A stretch of DNA of 37,736 bases from DHVE2 group archaeon. Its GTDB lineage: Archaea; Thermoplasmatota; Thermoplasmata; Thermoplasmatales; Aciduliprofundaceae. The notes below the pieces were generated by a model. The model saw nothing but the letters and a program-made list of their open reading frames with translations. It did no database searches and was not told the DNA's origin. The position numbers and the translations under genes are program-made. Each line of letters opens with the position of its first letter. Within the stretch, counting starts at the first letter, position 1. Shown in pieces: positions 14,219-23,414 of this stretch. The DNA lies in the NCBI GenBank assembly GCA_027023265.1, contig JALVVV010000030.1, forward strand, positions 1-37,736, in the 5' to 3' direction.

Positions 14219-16408
14219 ATGAAAATATTTATAGGTGTTGCTTGGCCTTACGCAAATGGAGTGGTACATTTAGGGCACATTATGGGGGCCTATCTCCCCG
14301 CAGACATATTTGCAAGATTTCAAAGGCTAAAAGGCAACGAAGTGTTAATGGTATCCGGAAGCGACGAACATGGCACACCAATAACGATAACCGCTGAAAG
14401 AGAGGGAAAATCACCTCAGGAAATTGTAGACAGATACCATAAAATAAACACAGAGGTTATGGAAAAGTTAGGTATATCTTTTGACCTGTACTACAGGACC
14501 TCAGACAAAAATCATGAGAAAGTAGTAAAAGATTTTTTCCTCCAATTATGGAACAACGGATATCTTTACGAGGATGAAATGCTTCTACCCTATTGCCCAT
14601 CTTGCAAAAGGTATCTCCCTGACAGATATGTAGTTGGTACCTGTCCTTACTGCGGCTACGAAAACGCCCATGGGGATCAGTGCGATAACTGCGGGCATAC
14701 CCTTGACCCAAAAGAGCTAATTAATCCCCGGTGCGCGATTTGCAACACACCCACAGAGTTCAGGAAGAGCAAACACATATTTTTTGCCCTGTCCAAGCTT
14801 GAAGATAGACTTCTTGAGTGGATTGAAAGCAAGGATTGGAGGGATAATGTACAGAAATTTACCACCCAATTCTTAAAAGGGGGACTTAAAGACAGAGCCA
14901 TAACCCGAGACATAAACTGGGGAGTTGAAGTGCCATTAGAAGGATACGAAAATAAAAGGATATATGTCTGGTTCGATGCAGTTATAGGCTATCTATCTGC
15001 AAGTATGGAGTGGGCGAGGAGAAACGGAGATTCTTGGGAAAAATTCTGGAAGGACCCAGAAGCAAAGCATTATTATTTTCTGGGCAAGGACAATATCCCA
15101 TTTCATACTATCATATGGCCAGCCATGTTAATGGCACATGGAGGCTTAAATCTTCCTTACAACGTTATTGCCAACGAGTACCTGCAATTCTCAGGCAGGA
15201 AATTTTCAAAGAGCAAGAAAATAGGTGTGTGGATGCCCGAACTGTTGGAGAATTTTCACCCAGACATGATAAGATTCTACGGTGCAGTAAATATGCCAGA
15301 GATGAGAGACTTCAATTTTACCTGGGAGAACTTTATTGAGACCATAAACGAGTTGCTGGTTGATAAATTCTCAAACTTGGTTTACAGAATACTGAGTTTT
15401 GCATACAGGAACTTTGGAGTAATCCCCCCTCGCGGAGATGTTGATGATTTGGACAGAGAGGCAATAAAGAATATAATGAAAACTCGTAAAAACATGGATG
15501 AGTACTTAGAGAATGCTGAATTTAAGAATGCAATTAAAGAGTGGCTTAATTTAGTGAGATTTGGCAATACATACTTTGTACGCAAAGCCCCATGGGAGCT
15601 ATGTAAAAAGGACAGAGATAAATGTGGTACAACCATAAACATTTGCCTCCAACTGGTGCAGGCTCTTGCAGTATTGGGTTCTCCATTTATACCTTATACA
15701 TCTAACCGAATATGGAAATACCTGGGTAATGAGGACACAGTGTTTGAACATGGGTGGAACGACTCAATAAAAAACCTCAAACCGGGAACTAAATTAAAAG
15801 AGCCGGAGCACCTATTTAATAGAATCGAAACAGACGAGGAAAGATTTGAAAAATGGGAGCAGGTCGACATACGAGTCGCCAAGGTTAAAGAAGTAAATAA
15901 TCACCCAGATGCTGAACGGCTGTACGTTCTTACACTGGACCTTGGTACAGAGGAAAGAACTGTGGTTGCAGGCCTAAAAAAATACTACTCTCCTGAAGAG
16001 CTATTAGGGAGAGAGGTCCTCGTAATTGCAAATCTGGAGCCTGCAACGTTTAGGGGTGTAAAATCACAGGGTATGCTTCTTGCAGGCGATGATGGAGAGA
16101 ATGTTGCACTACTAAAACCCGTCAAATATGTTGAGCCAGGTACCAGGGTGATGGCAAACGGCGTGGAGTGTTTTGGAGAAAAAACTCTAAAATTCAAGAA
16201 ATTCAAAAAAATGAAAATAGAAGTGGTGAATATAGATAATAATAAGGTAGTGGGTGAAAATGAGTACGACATAGAGTATCCTCTAAAAGAGGAGTGGAAA
16301 GGTCTTCAAGGAGTAATTTTCCATGATAAAAAACCACTAATAATGCACGTGGGAGACATACTCATAACCCCTGATAAGAAAATAAAGCCAGGAGGCAAGG
16401 TGAGATGA
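14219..16408 (+). CDS. metG: Methionyl-tRNA synthetase with fused C-terminal tRNA-binding domain
   Basis: The protein has 729 residues. Class I signature HLGH lies at residues 17-20 after FIGVAWPYANG, and the KMSKS equivalent is FSKSKKIGVW (near 330). Two zinc knuckles are visible between about 124 and 180 (CPSC, CPYC, CDNC, CAIC), as in archaeal/E. coli-type MetRS. From about 540 an EMAP/Trbp111-like OB-fold domain follows (QVDIRVAKVKEVNNHPDAE, EERTVVAGLKKYYSPEELLG, MLLAGDD). This is often a separate protein, here fused. A TATA-like CTTTAAAAAAT near 14188-14198 puts the transcript start at the ATG, so it is leaderless. It overlaps the PHP gene by ATGA. Confidence 0.97.
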   Translation: MKIFIGVAWPYANGVVHLGHIMGAYLPADIFARFQRLKGNEVLMVSGSDEHGTPITITAEREGKSPQEIVDRYHKINTEVMEKLGISFDLYYRTSDKNHEKVVKDFFLQLWNNGYLYEDEMLLPYCPSCKRYLPDRYVVGTCPYCGYENAHGDQCDNCGHTLDPKELINPRCAICNTPTEFRKSKHIFFALSKLEDRLLEWIESKDWRDNVQKFTTQFLKGGLKDRAITRDINWGVEVPLEGYENKRIYVWFDAVIGYLSASMEWARRNGDSWEKFWKDPEAKHYYFLGKDNIPFHTIIWPAMLMAHGGLNLPYNVIANEYLQFSGRKFSKSKKIGVWMPELLENFHPDMIRFYGAVNMPEMRDFNFTWENFIETINELLVDKFSNLVYRILSFAYRNFGVIPPRGDVDDLDREAIKNIMKTRKNMDEYLENAEFKNAIKEWLNLVRFGNTYFVRKAPWELCKKDRDKCGTTINICLQLVQALAVLGSPFIPYTSNRIWKYLGNEDTVFEHGWNDSIKNLKPGTKLKEPEHLFNRIETDEERFEKWEQVDIRVAKVKEVNNHPDAERLYVLTLDLGTEERTVVAGLKKYYSPEELLGREVLVIANLEPATFRGVKSQGMLLAGDDGENVALLKPVKYVEPGTRVMANGVECFGEKTLKFKKFKKMKIEVVNIDNNKVVGENEYDIEYPLKEEWKGLQGVIFHDKKPLIMHVGDILITPDKKIKPGGKVR

Positions 16409-17058
16409 AAGTGGATATGCACATCCACACCACCTACTCCCCCGATGGAACCGTAGATCCGATAGACGTGCTAAAAATTGCAAAAAAGAGAGGGTTCACC
16501 GCTGTTGCCATAACCGACCATAACGAAATAAAGGGGGCAATAAAAGCCAGAAAATCAGGGATTATTGAAGTAATAATAGGAGAGGAAGTTTCTACCAATT
16601 CGGGACATGTGCTTGCATACAACATAGACTGTCATATACCCAGAGGGCTGAGTGTGGAAGAAACCATAGACAATATCCACGATTGCGGGGGTATAGCGGT
16701 AATAGCACATCCATATAGATTCTGGTCAGGCGTGGGTGAGAAAGAGGTTATTCGCAATATTGAAAAGTTAGACGGTATTGAAATATTCAACTCAAGATGT
16801 AAAAAGAGTTCAAATGCAAAGGCAAAAAGATTGTGGGAAGAAAATAAGGAGAGAGGTGTATTATACACTGCGGGCAGCGATGCCCATTTTAATTATGAAA
16901 TAGGCAGAGCAGGACTTATTTACGAAGATGATGTTTTTGAATCAATAAGAAAAGGAAAAGCTAAAGTTTTTGGAAGCTTCAGAAGCAGAAAAGGCACATT
17001 GAAATACGTTAAAAAGGCAGTTAGCGAATGGATAGGACGAGGATTTAAAAGAATTTAA
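16405..17058 (+). CDS. PHP-domain phosphoesterase
   Basis: The 217-residue metal-dependent phosphoesterase has all the usual PHP motifs: DMHIHTTYSPDG (motif 1), AVAITDHNEIKG (motif 2), the metal-binding glutamate in VIIGEEVST, IAVIAHPYRFW (motif 3) and AGSDAHFNYEIG (motif 4). Related stand-alone PHP proteins act on nucleotide or small-molecule phosphates, or histidinol phosphate; the substrate here is unknown. It starts in an ATGA overlap with metG, so it is co-transcribed. Its stop overlaps the convergent Roadblock gene by four bases. Confidence 0.88.
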   Translation: MKVDMHIHTTYSPDGTVDPIDVLKIAKKRGFTAVAITDHNEIKGAIKARKSGIIEVIIGEEVSTNSGHVLAYNIDCHIPRGLSVEETIDNIHDCGGIAVIAHPYRFWSGVGEKEVIRNIEKLDGIEIFNSRCKKSSNAKAKRLWEENKERGVLYTAGSDAHFNYEIGRAGLIYEDDVFESIRKGKAKVFGSFRSRKGTLKYVKKAVSEWIGRGFKRI

Positions 17059-17387
17059 AGCAGGTCCTTTAGCTTTTCTTTTAACTGGGATATCTCCTTC
17101 CAGTGGTCTTTAGTTGATATAACTGCTAACACACCCCGCTTGCCTGCAGAAGTAATGGTCAGTTTATAACCTTCCTCCAAGTGAATAACTATCCTCTCAA
17201 CGCCGCCAAGCATAGACGTGGCAGTCTCGGAGGCACCAAGAACAATGGCACTCATTGCCGAGAAGGTATCCTGATTGTCAAGATAATCTCCCTCTATAAA
17301 CATACCAGTCCTACTAACCACGAGAACCTTATTCACCCCAGTACTCGATTTAAATTGAGCCAGAATACTCTGAATGCTTTCCACCAT
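17055..17387 (-). CDS. Roadblock/LC7-family protein
   Basis: The 110-residue product has the Roadblock/longin-like pattern: helix SIQSILAQFKSSTGV, strand VNKVLVVSRTGMFIEG, a helix with AMSAIVLGASETATSMLGG, strand IVIHLEEGYKLTITSAG, strand GVLAVISTKDH, and a final helix. In prokaryotes such proteins partner small GTPases or other NTPases at the membrane or in motility. No GTPase gene is adjacent, though KaiC-like ATPases are encoded elsewhere in the window. The 3' end overlaps the PHP gene by four bases. Confidence 0.82.
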   Translation of the reverse strand: MVESIQSILAQFKSSTGVNKVLVVSRTGMFIEGDYLDNQDTFSAMSAIVLGASETATSMLGGVERIVIHLEEGYKLTITSAGKRGVLAVISTKDHWKEISQLKEKLKDLL

Positions 17388-17487
17388 CTATTGTTTGTAA
17401 TAGAGTGATAATATATATATCTTTCCCCAAGTTCCATTATACAGTCACATGGCAAGTTCTTTATAACTTTGACTATTATTCGTAAAT

Positions 17488-17700
17488 ATGGACATCCACC
17501 TGGAAGACCTCGACGAAAAAACAAGATTTGACATAAAACTCCAGATTGAACTCTATAATTTAGCAACTAAAGTTATGAATAGGAGAAGAAAAGGTGAATT
17601 TGAAGAATATATGGAAGAAAGGATAGAGAAAATAAGAAAGATATTAAATAAGGAACATGGAAAAATATATGAGGGAAAAACCCTCATTTTCTCGTTTTAG
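17488..17700 (+). CDS. Small charged helical protein of unknown function
   Basis: This is 70 residues. A TATA-like CTTTATAAC near 17459-17467 is about 26 bases before the ATG, so leaderless expression is likely. The sequence is almost all helix: LDEKTRFDIKLQIELYNLAT, then a basic RRRKGEFEEYMEERIEKIRK stretch. It has no Cys and no membrane segment. I do not recognise it. Its stop codon directly abuts the stop of the large convergent surface-protein gene. Confidence 0.6.
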   Translation: MDIHLEDLDEKTRFDIKLQIELYNLATKVMNRRRKGEFEEYMEERIEKIRKILNKEHGKIYEGKTLIFSF

Positions 17701-20235
17701 TTATTCATCCCTCTCTATAGTTTCCTCGTTTAAGTAATCATCCTCGTAAGGTACCTCTGGCACCTCTTCGGATTCTTCTACAGGAGGTGGGATCGCTGCA
17801 GGTGGCGGAGTCTCTATTGCAGGAGGTGGTGCGTACTCTTCTTCCTCCTCTTCTTCCTCACTCTTTTTCTTCTTCTTTTTCTTTTCTTTCTTCTTTTTCT
17901 GCTTCGCAGGTCTTTTAACTGCCTTACCCATTCTCACTATGATACTTTCTGGTACCATATCCTCTCCAAGCTGCTCTCTGAGCTTTACCCGTCTGACATA
18001 GTCATACACAAGATAAAGTATAAACCCTATCACTATCGCCAACACTACCCAGAGCCACCACATCGCTTGCCACCATGGAATCACAGAGATAGTCTCCTCA
18101 TCTTTGAAAATGTTACCTGCCTGGTCCTGCACATATATAGTCACATCTGTACTTCCCGGAACAACCGCTCCACCAACAACCTGGAAAGTCCAGTAACCCC
18201 CAACGCGTGTGGCCTGCACCTGCACTCTGTCTCCGTGATAGTTATATACTGCCCACACTGCCTTCACTTTATAATTGTCTGTAGCATATATCTGAAAAGT
18301 CACATTTTGCCCTTCAACTGCAGTTGTTTGAAACTCGATATATGATATGGTTGGAGGGGATGTATCAACCACAAAATTTGTACTATATGTATACATAGAA
18401 TTCCCAGCAACATCAGTAGCATTGAAAACCATAAGGGTATAATTACCCGTTCTCCAAGATGCTTGGGTGGTAAAATGCACGTAGTATACAGTACTGTTGT
18501 ACGGGAACACCTGTGCATACACCAATATCCTCTTTCCTTCCTTAATCACGGCAGTCGGTGAGCTTACTGGTTCAGAGAAAGTTAAGGTTATATTCACAGG
18601 GAACCCTGCAGGATATGGGGGTACGGAGCTGTATTCTACATTTTCAACATAAGGACGCTGAGTATCCACGTAGAACTTACCATGATAAGGTACCATAACA
18701 TTCCAGGCAACATCCTTTGCATTTTTAACCAACAAAGTCAGTTCCCCATGCGGTCCAGAAGAGCGAATAAGAAAATCTCCTGACCACACTGTATTTGACT
18801 CCCATTTTCCATGTATGACATACTCATCACCTCTAATTCCATAGGTGACATTTGGCTGTATGCGAGTATCCATGGGCTCATCAAAGGTAATGGTTACACT
18901 GTGCATACCGGGTCCAAGGGGCATTTTCCTATCATAATGCACATCCACCACATAGGGAGGTACCTGGTCAATAGGAGATATATTCACGTATTTAGTTTGG
19001 ATTTTGTTTACGAAATAAACTTCATTAGTATGAATATTGTCAGGCCACATGCCCGTATCCATATCAACGAGCTCCAGAGAGTAATTGTGAAAAATGCTTG
19101 CATTCTTGGATAGCTTCACTGTTATAAACAATGTTATGGGTTTCATTGTACTGACATAGATATTTGGAGTAGAGAAAGTAGTATTGTGCCCACTGTATGT
19201 TGCATAACCGGTAGTAAGCATCTGATCCCCTGTATCCCACACACCATCTGGGTCATTTGGATTATCCAGATAAAGCCCTGAGGTTAATTCATTATCCTCA
19301 ATGGAGCCATTGACATGAACGAAGGTCTTGTATATTCCAACATTACCTCCTATTGCACTAAGAGTATACTTAATAACAGCTTTCTCAGTTCCCTGCGTTT
19401 GATTTGTTGGGCTTATATCATACGTGTGTATTACCAGTATATTTGCATTTCTCATGCCAGGAGTAATCGAATTATCATACCTTCCATTAGATACAATACG
19501 CCTTGTAATATACCATGAGGACGCGCTGTGGGTGTCGTCCCCGTTAGGAACTAAAGATATACTCTCATCTGGACCAGGTGTTGGAGCATAACCGTTATAT
19601 CCAGTACCATCCCTCTTAAAATATATATTGCTACCCATGGGTGGCTGGTCGATATCCGAGTTCGGACCTCCATTTGAATACACGACATAATCAAGGTACT
19701 CACAATTTTTTGTACCGTAAGTACCATTGTAAAGAAGAAGATCATCCCCATCATCGTTCAGAACATTTCTATTCCATCCCATGTGGATAGTTGCATTCCC
19801 AGTTTGGGCCCCTGTAATTGGATCAGTATATTTATTGTAATGAGTTTCGTTTGCACCCTTTCCAAAATAAATAACTATATAATTATTCGCAGGAAGGGGT
19901 AATATAGGATTCCCCTCATCGTCGTGTATTGCAGATAAGTTAACGGTATTACCGTCCTGGTCAGTTAATTTTAAATCTGTGTAATCAGCGGGGCTACTGC
20001 TTGGATTGTACAACTCTACCCATTCTTCGTTTCCAGAACCATAAGAGTGAATTTCGTTAATAACAATATTAGACTGAGTTGCCCGAACGACATTAGCGGT
20101 ATTCCCCGTATTCGCAACTGCAATTTTTTGCATTGGAGCACTGGCACTTGCAATGGGGAGCAATCCAGCCACAATCAGCATCAGAAGAACAATCACAGGG
20201 GCATTTTTCTTGAAACTTTGAGGGATTGGTTTCAT
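17701..20235 (-). CDS. Large surface protein: lamin-tail domain, Ig-like domains, membrane anchor, charged cytoplasmic tail
   Basis: The protein has 844 residues. A signal peptide (APVIVLLMLIVAGLLPIASAS) is followed by a lamin-tail domain (about 55-190; IVINEIHSYGSGNEEWVELY, then LPANNYIVIYFGKG). Next come at least three Ig-like modules (VPPYVVDVHY, RPYVENVEYSSVPPY and PPTISYIEFQ, each with VTITF/ITLTF/VTFQI strands) and a transmembrane helix (WWLWVVLAIVIGFILYLVYD, about 722-745). The cytoplasmic tail has long Lys then Glu runs near residues 780-800, then Pro-rich and acidic sequence. A minus-strand TATA-like AATATATAC near 20258-20266 makes the ATG leaderless. Adhesion or envelope organisation is inferred. 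Confidence 0.85.
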   Translation of the reverse strand: MKPIPQSFKKNAPVIVLLMLIVAGLLPIASASAPMQKIAVANTGNTANVVRATQSNIVINEIHSYGSGNEEWVELYNPSSSPADYTDLKLTDQDGNTVNLSAIHDDEGNPILPLPANNYIVIYFGKGANETHYNKYTDPITGAQTGNATIHMGWNRNVLNDDGDDLLLYNGTYGTKNCEYLDYVVYSNGGPNSDIDQPPMGSNIYFKRDGTGYNGYAPTPGPDESISLVPNGDDTHSASSWYITRRIVSNGRYDNSITPGMRNANILVIHTYDISPTNQTQGTEKAVIKYTLSAIGGNVGIYKTFVHVNGSIEDNELTSGLYLDNPNDPDGVWDTGDQMLTTGYATYSGHNTTFSTPNIYVSTMKPITLFITVKLSKNASIFHNYSLELVDMDTGMWPDNIHTNEVYFVNKIQTKYVNISPIDQVPPYVVDVHYDRKMPLGPGMHSVTITFDEPMDTRIQPNVTYGIRGDEYVIHGKWESNTVWSGDFLIRSSGPHGELTLLVKNAKDVAWNVMVPYHGKFYVDTQRPYVENVEYSSVPPYPAGFPVNITLTFSEPVSSPTAVIKEGKRILVYAQVFPYNSTVYYVHFTTQASWRTGNYTLMVFNATDVAGNSMYTYSTNFVVDTSPPTISYIEFQTTAVEGQNVTFQIYATDNYKVKAVWAVYNYHGDRVQVQATRVGGYWTFQVVGGAVVPGSTDVTIYVQDQAGNIFKDEETISVIPWWQAMWWLWVVLAIVIGFILYLVYDYVRRVKLREQLGEDMVPESIIVRMGKAVKRPAKQKKKKEKKKKKKKSEEEEEEEEYAPPPAIETPPPAAIPPPVEESEEVPEVPYEDDYLNEETIERDE

Positions 20236-20423
20236 GGGTCTAAATTAATCGTAATAATGTATATATTATTTTCGGTAGATTAAAAAAATTGGAAACAGAT
20301 AATAAAAATCGAAAACACGGTAACTAAAAACATTCATTTCCGACCTTTCGAGCCAAATTACTCATAATTATGGAAATGTTCACAAAGATTATATTCAAAG
20401 CAAAGATTACCCAAGCCACAAGA

Positions 20424-20981
20424 ATGAAAAAAGAAATCATACTTGGATATTTCGGGCCTCTAATCGCAATAATAGGCATAGTAATATCAGCCATAATCAA
20501 CAGAAGTTGGTGGAGCTTGACAAACAATGCAATTAGCGATATGGGGGCGGTAGGCGTGCCATATAATTATGTGCTAAATACTTCATTTATGATTTCCTCA
20601 GTTGTAACGATATCATCAATAGGAATGTGTATAAAAGAAGAAGATAAAAAAATAATAAAGTTAGCCCTTGGATTTTTTGCATTATCCATATTAAACCTTT
20701 TTCTAATCGGAACTTTTCCAGAAGGAACGAAGTTTCACGGGTTTGTAAGTAAAATGTTTTTTTACGTTGGAACTCTTTCGTTGCTCACTGCTGGACTAGG
20801 AATGGCTTACTTCAGAATAAAGGAAGGCTTTATCATAATCACTATAATACTCATAGAAATTTTATTGGGTGAAATGGCATTGCATTGGTTTAGAGGTATA
20901 GCAATTGCAGAAATTATAGCTGCAATCGGGATTACCGCATCTTACTACATATACCTACTATATAAAATGAAAAAACACTGA
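20424..20981 (+). CDS. DUF998 family membrane protein
   Basis: The 185-residue integral membrane protein has five to six hydrophobic segments. The DUF998 pattern is clear: YFGPLIAIIGIVISAIIN, SLTNNAISDMGAVGVPYN, YVLNTSFMISS, then helix pairs and a GTFPEG loop. I prefer the ATG at 20424, because TTATATTC at 20389-20396 would start the transcript within a few bases of it. A frame extending back to 20370 adds a hydrophilic leader not typical of the family. Function is unknown. Confidence 0.75.
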   Translation: MKKEIILGYFGPLIAIIGIVISAIINRSWWSLTNNAISDMGAVGVPYNYVLNTSFMISSVVTISSIGMCIKEEDKKIIKLALGFFALSILNLFLIGTFPEGTKFHGFVSKMFFYVGTLSLLTAGLGMAYFRIKEGFIIITIILIEILLGEMALHWFRGIAIAEIIAAIGITASYYIYLLYKMKKH

Positions 20982-21021
20982 AACATCAAATTTATATACT
21001 GCCGATTTATTCACGCTTTGA

Positions 21022-21094
21022 GCAGGCGTAGTGTAGTCTGGCAGCACAAGGGCCTTCCAAGCCCTTAGCCCGGGTTCAAATCCCGGCGCCTGCA
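21022..21094 (+). tRNA. tRNA-Gly (anticodon TCC)
   Basis: The gene is 73 bases. Acceptor GCAGGCG pairs with CGCCTGC (21087-21093), discriminator A at 21094. The anticodon stem AGGGC/GCCCT closes the loop CTTCCAA with anticodon TCC at 21056-21058. The T arm is CCGGG-TTCAAAT-CCCGG. A TATA-like AATTTATATAC at about 20988-20998 lies upstream at the expected distance. CCA is not encoded and no intron is seen. No repeat of its 3' end was seen elsewhere in the window. Confidence 0.95.
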
Positions 21095-21179
21095 CTTTTA
21101 GTTATTGGGGGATTGAAAATACATCATAAAAAAATGAATCCATTACAAATTTTTAAATATCGGCCACCAATGAAGGGAT

Positions 21180-21539
21180 ATGGACGAGAAGGATGATGAT
21201 ACTATAGAGCAATTAAAAATTGCTCGGAGGAACAAGATACTAAAAAAATTAGGAATTATCACCGCTTTGCTTCTTATTTTAGGTATCATCATACCTGTAT
21301 TTATCCTCATACTTTCAATCATACTTATGCTTGCAGGAGTTTCTGCCCTGTATGATGTGGGCACTGTCCTTAATATGTTATTTAAAAACATACCCAAAGA
21401 GCAGAAAAGCCTTGAAGAAAGAGCTGCTTTTGACAGACCTTTTTACGAGGGAATTATCTTAAGCCTCAGTGGCCTGGGAGTATTCTTCTTGTATCTGGCA
21501 ATAGTAAGTATGGGATGGAGAGGCATATTGGGCTGGTAA
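21180..21539 (+). CDS. Small membrane protein of unknown function
   Basis: This is 119 residues. A TATA-like TTTTTAAATATC near 21150-21161 places the start of transcription close to the ATG at 21180, so it is leaderless. An acidic-basic N-terminus (MDEKDDDTIEQLKIARRNK) precedes two adjoining hydrophobic segments (GIITALLLILGIIIPVFILI, then ILMLAGVSALYDVG). A polar loop and a third hydrophobic segment near the C-terminus (ILSLSGLGVFFLYLAIVSM) follow. There is no recognised domain. It is followed by the PDO-trxB pair, but on its own promoter. Confidence 0.65.
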   Translation: MDEKDDDTIEQLKIARRNKILKKLGIITALLLILGIIIPVFILILSIILMLAGVSALYDVGTVLNMLFKNIPKEQKSLEERAAFDRPFYEGIILSLSGLGVFFLYLAIVSMGWRGILGW

Positions 21540-21608
21540 TGAGATTACCCACAAATGTACCCCAAAGGTTTTAATATAGAACTATTATCTTCGCTCAAGG
21601 TGATATAA

Positions 21609-22259
21609 ATGGGATACATACAGGACAAGGATAAGGAATATCTGAAAGGTGAATTTGATAAAAATATGAAAGAAGAGGTTAAGCTGCTGGTATTCACCGG
21701 TCCAAACTGCCAGTACTGCAACGTGGCCAGTGCAATTGCGCAGGAAGTTGCAGAATTGCACGAGAAAATAAACTTTGAAGAATTCCCCATTGACAGCGAG
21801 GAAGCAAAAAAATATAATGTGGAGCACGTGCCCACGGTCATAATAACCGATGGAGATAAGTACGGTGGAAGAATAAGGTATGTAGGATTGCCATCGGGAT
21901 ACGAATTCTCATCAATGATTGAAGACATAATGGACGTTTCGAGGAGACATGCCGATGTTAGCGATGAAGTTAAGGCTCAACTTGACATGATAGACAAGCC
22001 CGTAAAGATTCAGGTATTTGTAACGCCTACCTGCCCCTATTGCCCCAGAGCCGTGAGGACTGCGCACCGCTTTGCCATACTCAACGAGAATATAATCGGA
22101 GAGATGGTGGAAGCCGTAGAATTCCCAGATTGGGCAAATAAATGGAATGTCATGAGCGTACCTCACATATTAATTAACGAGGATGTGCAATTCATAGGTG
22201 CATATCCAGACGAACAGTATATAAAGTACGTAGTGGAAGCATGGAAGAAGATGCAGTGA
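21609..22259 (+). CDS. Protein disulfide oxidoreductase (PDO, two thioredoxin folds)
   Basis: The 216-residue product has two fused thioredoxin/glutaredoxin-like units, each with a CxxC active site: CQYC at 34-37 and CPYC at 142-145. Each is followed by the cis-proline segment (EHVPTVIITD; MSVPHILINE). This is the PDO of thermophilic archaea, which forms and shuffles disulfides in the cytoplasm, where such organisms stabilise proteins with disulfide bonds. A GGTGAT ribosome site precedes the ATG. It is followed 10 bases later by thioredoxin reductase, its probable electron donor. Confidence 0.93.
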   Translation: MGYIQDKDKEYLKGEFDKNMKEEVKLLVFTGPNCQYCNVASAIAQEVAELHEKINFEEFPIDSEEAKKYNVEHVPTVIITDGDKYGGRIRYVGLPSGYEFSSMIEDIMDVSRRHADVSDEVKAQLDMIDKPVKIQVFVTPTCPYCPRAVRTAHRFAILNENIIGEMVEAVEFPDWANKWNVMSVPHILINEDVQFIGAYPDEQYIKYVVEAWKKMQ

Positions 22260-22269
22260 GGTGATCGCC

Positions 22270-23220
22270 ATGAATGTGGGATTTGTTCTACCCTCAACAT
22301 CGAGGGAGAGCAAGGATGTGGATGTAGCTATAATTGGGGGCGGCCCTGCGGGGCTAAGCGCAGGGATATACGCCACAAGAGCGGGGTTAAACGCAATAAT
22401 AATTGACAAAGGAAATGCAGGTGGCCTTGCAGAAGACGCACCCTTCGTGGAAAACTATCTTGGATTTGAGGGATTAAAAGGAGAGGAACTGGCCAAGAGA
22501 TTCAAAGAACACGCATTGAAATATGTGGAAATTTCCGAGAAAAATGAAGTAACAGAAATAAAAAAAGAAGAAGATAAATACATTATAAAAGCAGAAAGGG
22601 GAGATTACACAGCAAAGGCGATAATCTTTGCCACGGGAACTACACACAAGAATTTGGGTGTACCTGGTGAAAAAGAACTTTTTGGAAAAGGTGTGTCCTA
22701 CTGTGTCACCTGTGATGGATATTTCTTCCGAGGTAAAAAGGTCGCAGTGATAGGTGGCGGCAACTCCGGAGCCATAGCAGCGATATACCTTAAGGATTTG
22801 GGTGTGGAGCCAGTTATAATTGAGTACAAAAACCACATAATGTGCGAGAACGCATATAAAAGGATAATAGAAGATAAAGGAATAAAATACATAACCAACG
22901 CCATGGTTACAGAATTCAAGGGTAAAGAAAAAGTGGAAAAAGTTATATATAAAGACAGAGAAAGTGGAGAAACAAAAGAAATAACCGTGGAAGGGATATT
23001 CGTATATGTAGGTCTTGTGCCCATAAGCGACCTTGCAAAGAAGATAGGTGTTGACACGGACGGCAGAGGATATATAAGAGTCACACAAAAAATGAGAACA
23101 AACGTGGAGAGAATTTACGCCGCAGGGGACGTAACGGGCACTGCAGGGCAGATAATAATAGCTGCTGGGCAGGGAGCTGTAGCTGCCCTGAGCGCGTACG
23201 AAGATTTGATGTTAAAGTAA
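22270..23220 (+). CDS. trxB: Thioredoxin reductase
   Basis: This FAD/NAD(P)H enzyme reduces the PDO encoded just upstream. The FAD-binding motif VAIIGGGPAGLSAGIYATRAG, the redox-active CVTC (residues 145-148), the second nucleotide-binding motif VAVIGGGNSGAIAA and the C-terminal RIYAAGDVTG are all intact. I chose ATG 22270 rather than GTG 22261 because GAGGTGAT, overlapping the PDO stop codon, is spaced for it. The second nucleotide-binding domain reads IIEYKN after the beta strand, without an obvious arginine pair for NADPH phosphate. NADH or another cofactor preference is therefore possible. PDO and trxB form one transcript. Confidence 0.95.
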   Translation: MNVGFVLPSTSRESKDVDVAIIGGGPAGLSAGIYATRAGLNAIIIDKGNAGGLAEDAPFVENYLGFEGLKGEELAKRFKEHALKYVEISEKNEVTEIKKEEDKYIIKAERGDYTAKAIIFATGTTHKNLGVPGEKELFGKGVSYCVTCDGYFFRGKKVAVIGGGNSGAIAAIYLKDLGVEPVIIEYKNHIMCENAYKRIIEDKGIKYITNAMVTEFKGKEKVEKVIYKDRESGETKEITVEGIFVYVGLVPISDLAKKIGVDTDGRGYIRVTQKMRTNVERIYAAGDVTGTAGQIIIAAGQGAVAALSAYEDLMLK

Positions 23221-23262
23221 GTTATTCTCATTTCCTTAATTTTTATTTAATATTTATTTTAA
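23221..23262 (+). terminator. T-rich terminator after PDO-trxB
   Basis: Several T runs (TTCCTTAATTTTTATTTAAT, then TATTTTAAT) follow the trxB stop. The rest of this 194-base gap up to aspS holds a TATA-like ACATATAAAGG near 23299 and a 20-codon frame from 23328, too short to call. Confidence 0.45.
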
Positions 23263-23414
23263 TCCTACGGTTCATAGCACACGCTACTTTGAAGAGGACA
23301 TATAAAGGAAGGTAAATAATTGAGATTATGACCATACATCACATAGAAATAATAATAGCACCAACAACATGCATTATGCCAAAAAGATAAGGTAAGGGGT
23401 TTATTATTTTATAT

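Noticed and set aside
21022-21094. tRNA-Gly as a second integration site
   Set aside because: I saw no direct repeat of its ends and no integrase next to it.
23328-23390. 20-codon frame after a TATA-like box between trxB and aspS
   Set aside because: Too short and without composition evidence; noted only as part of the intergenic region.
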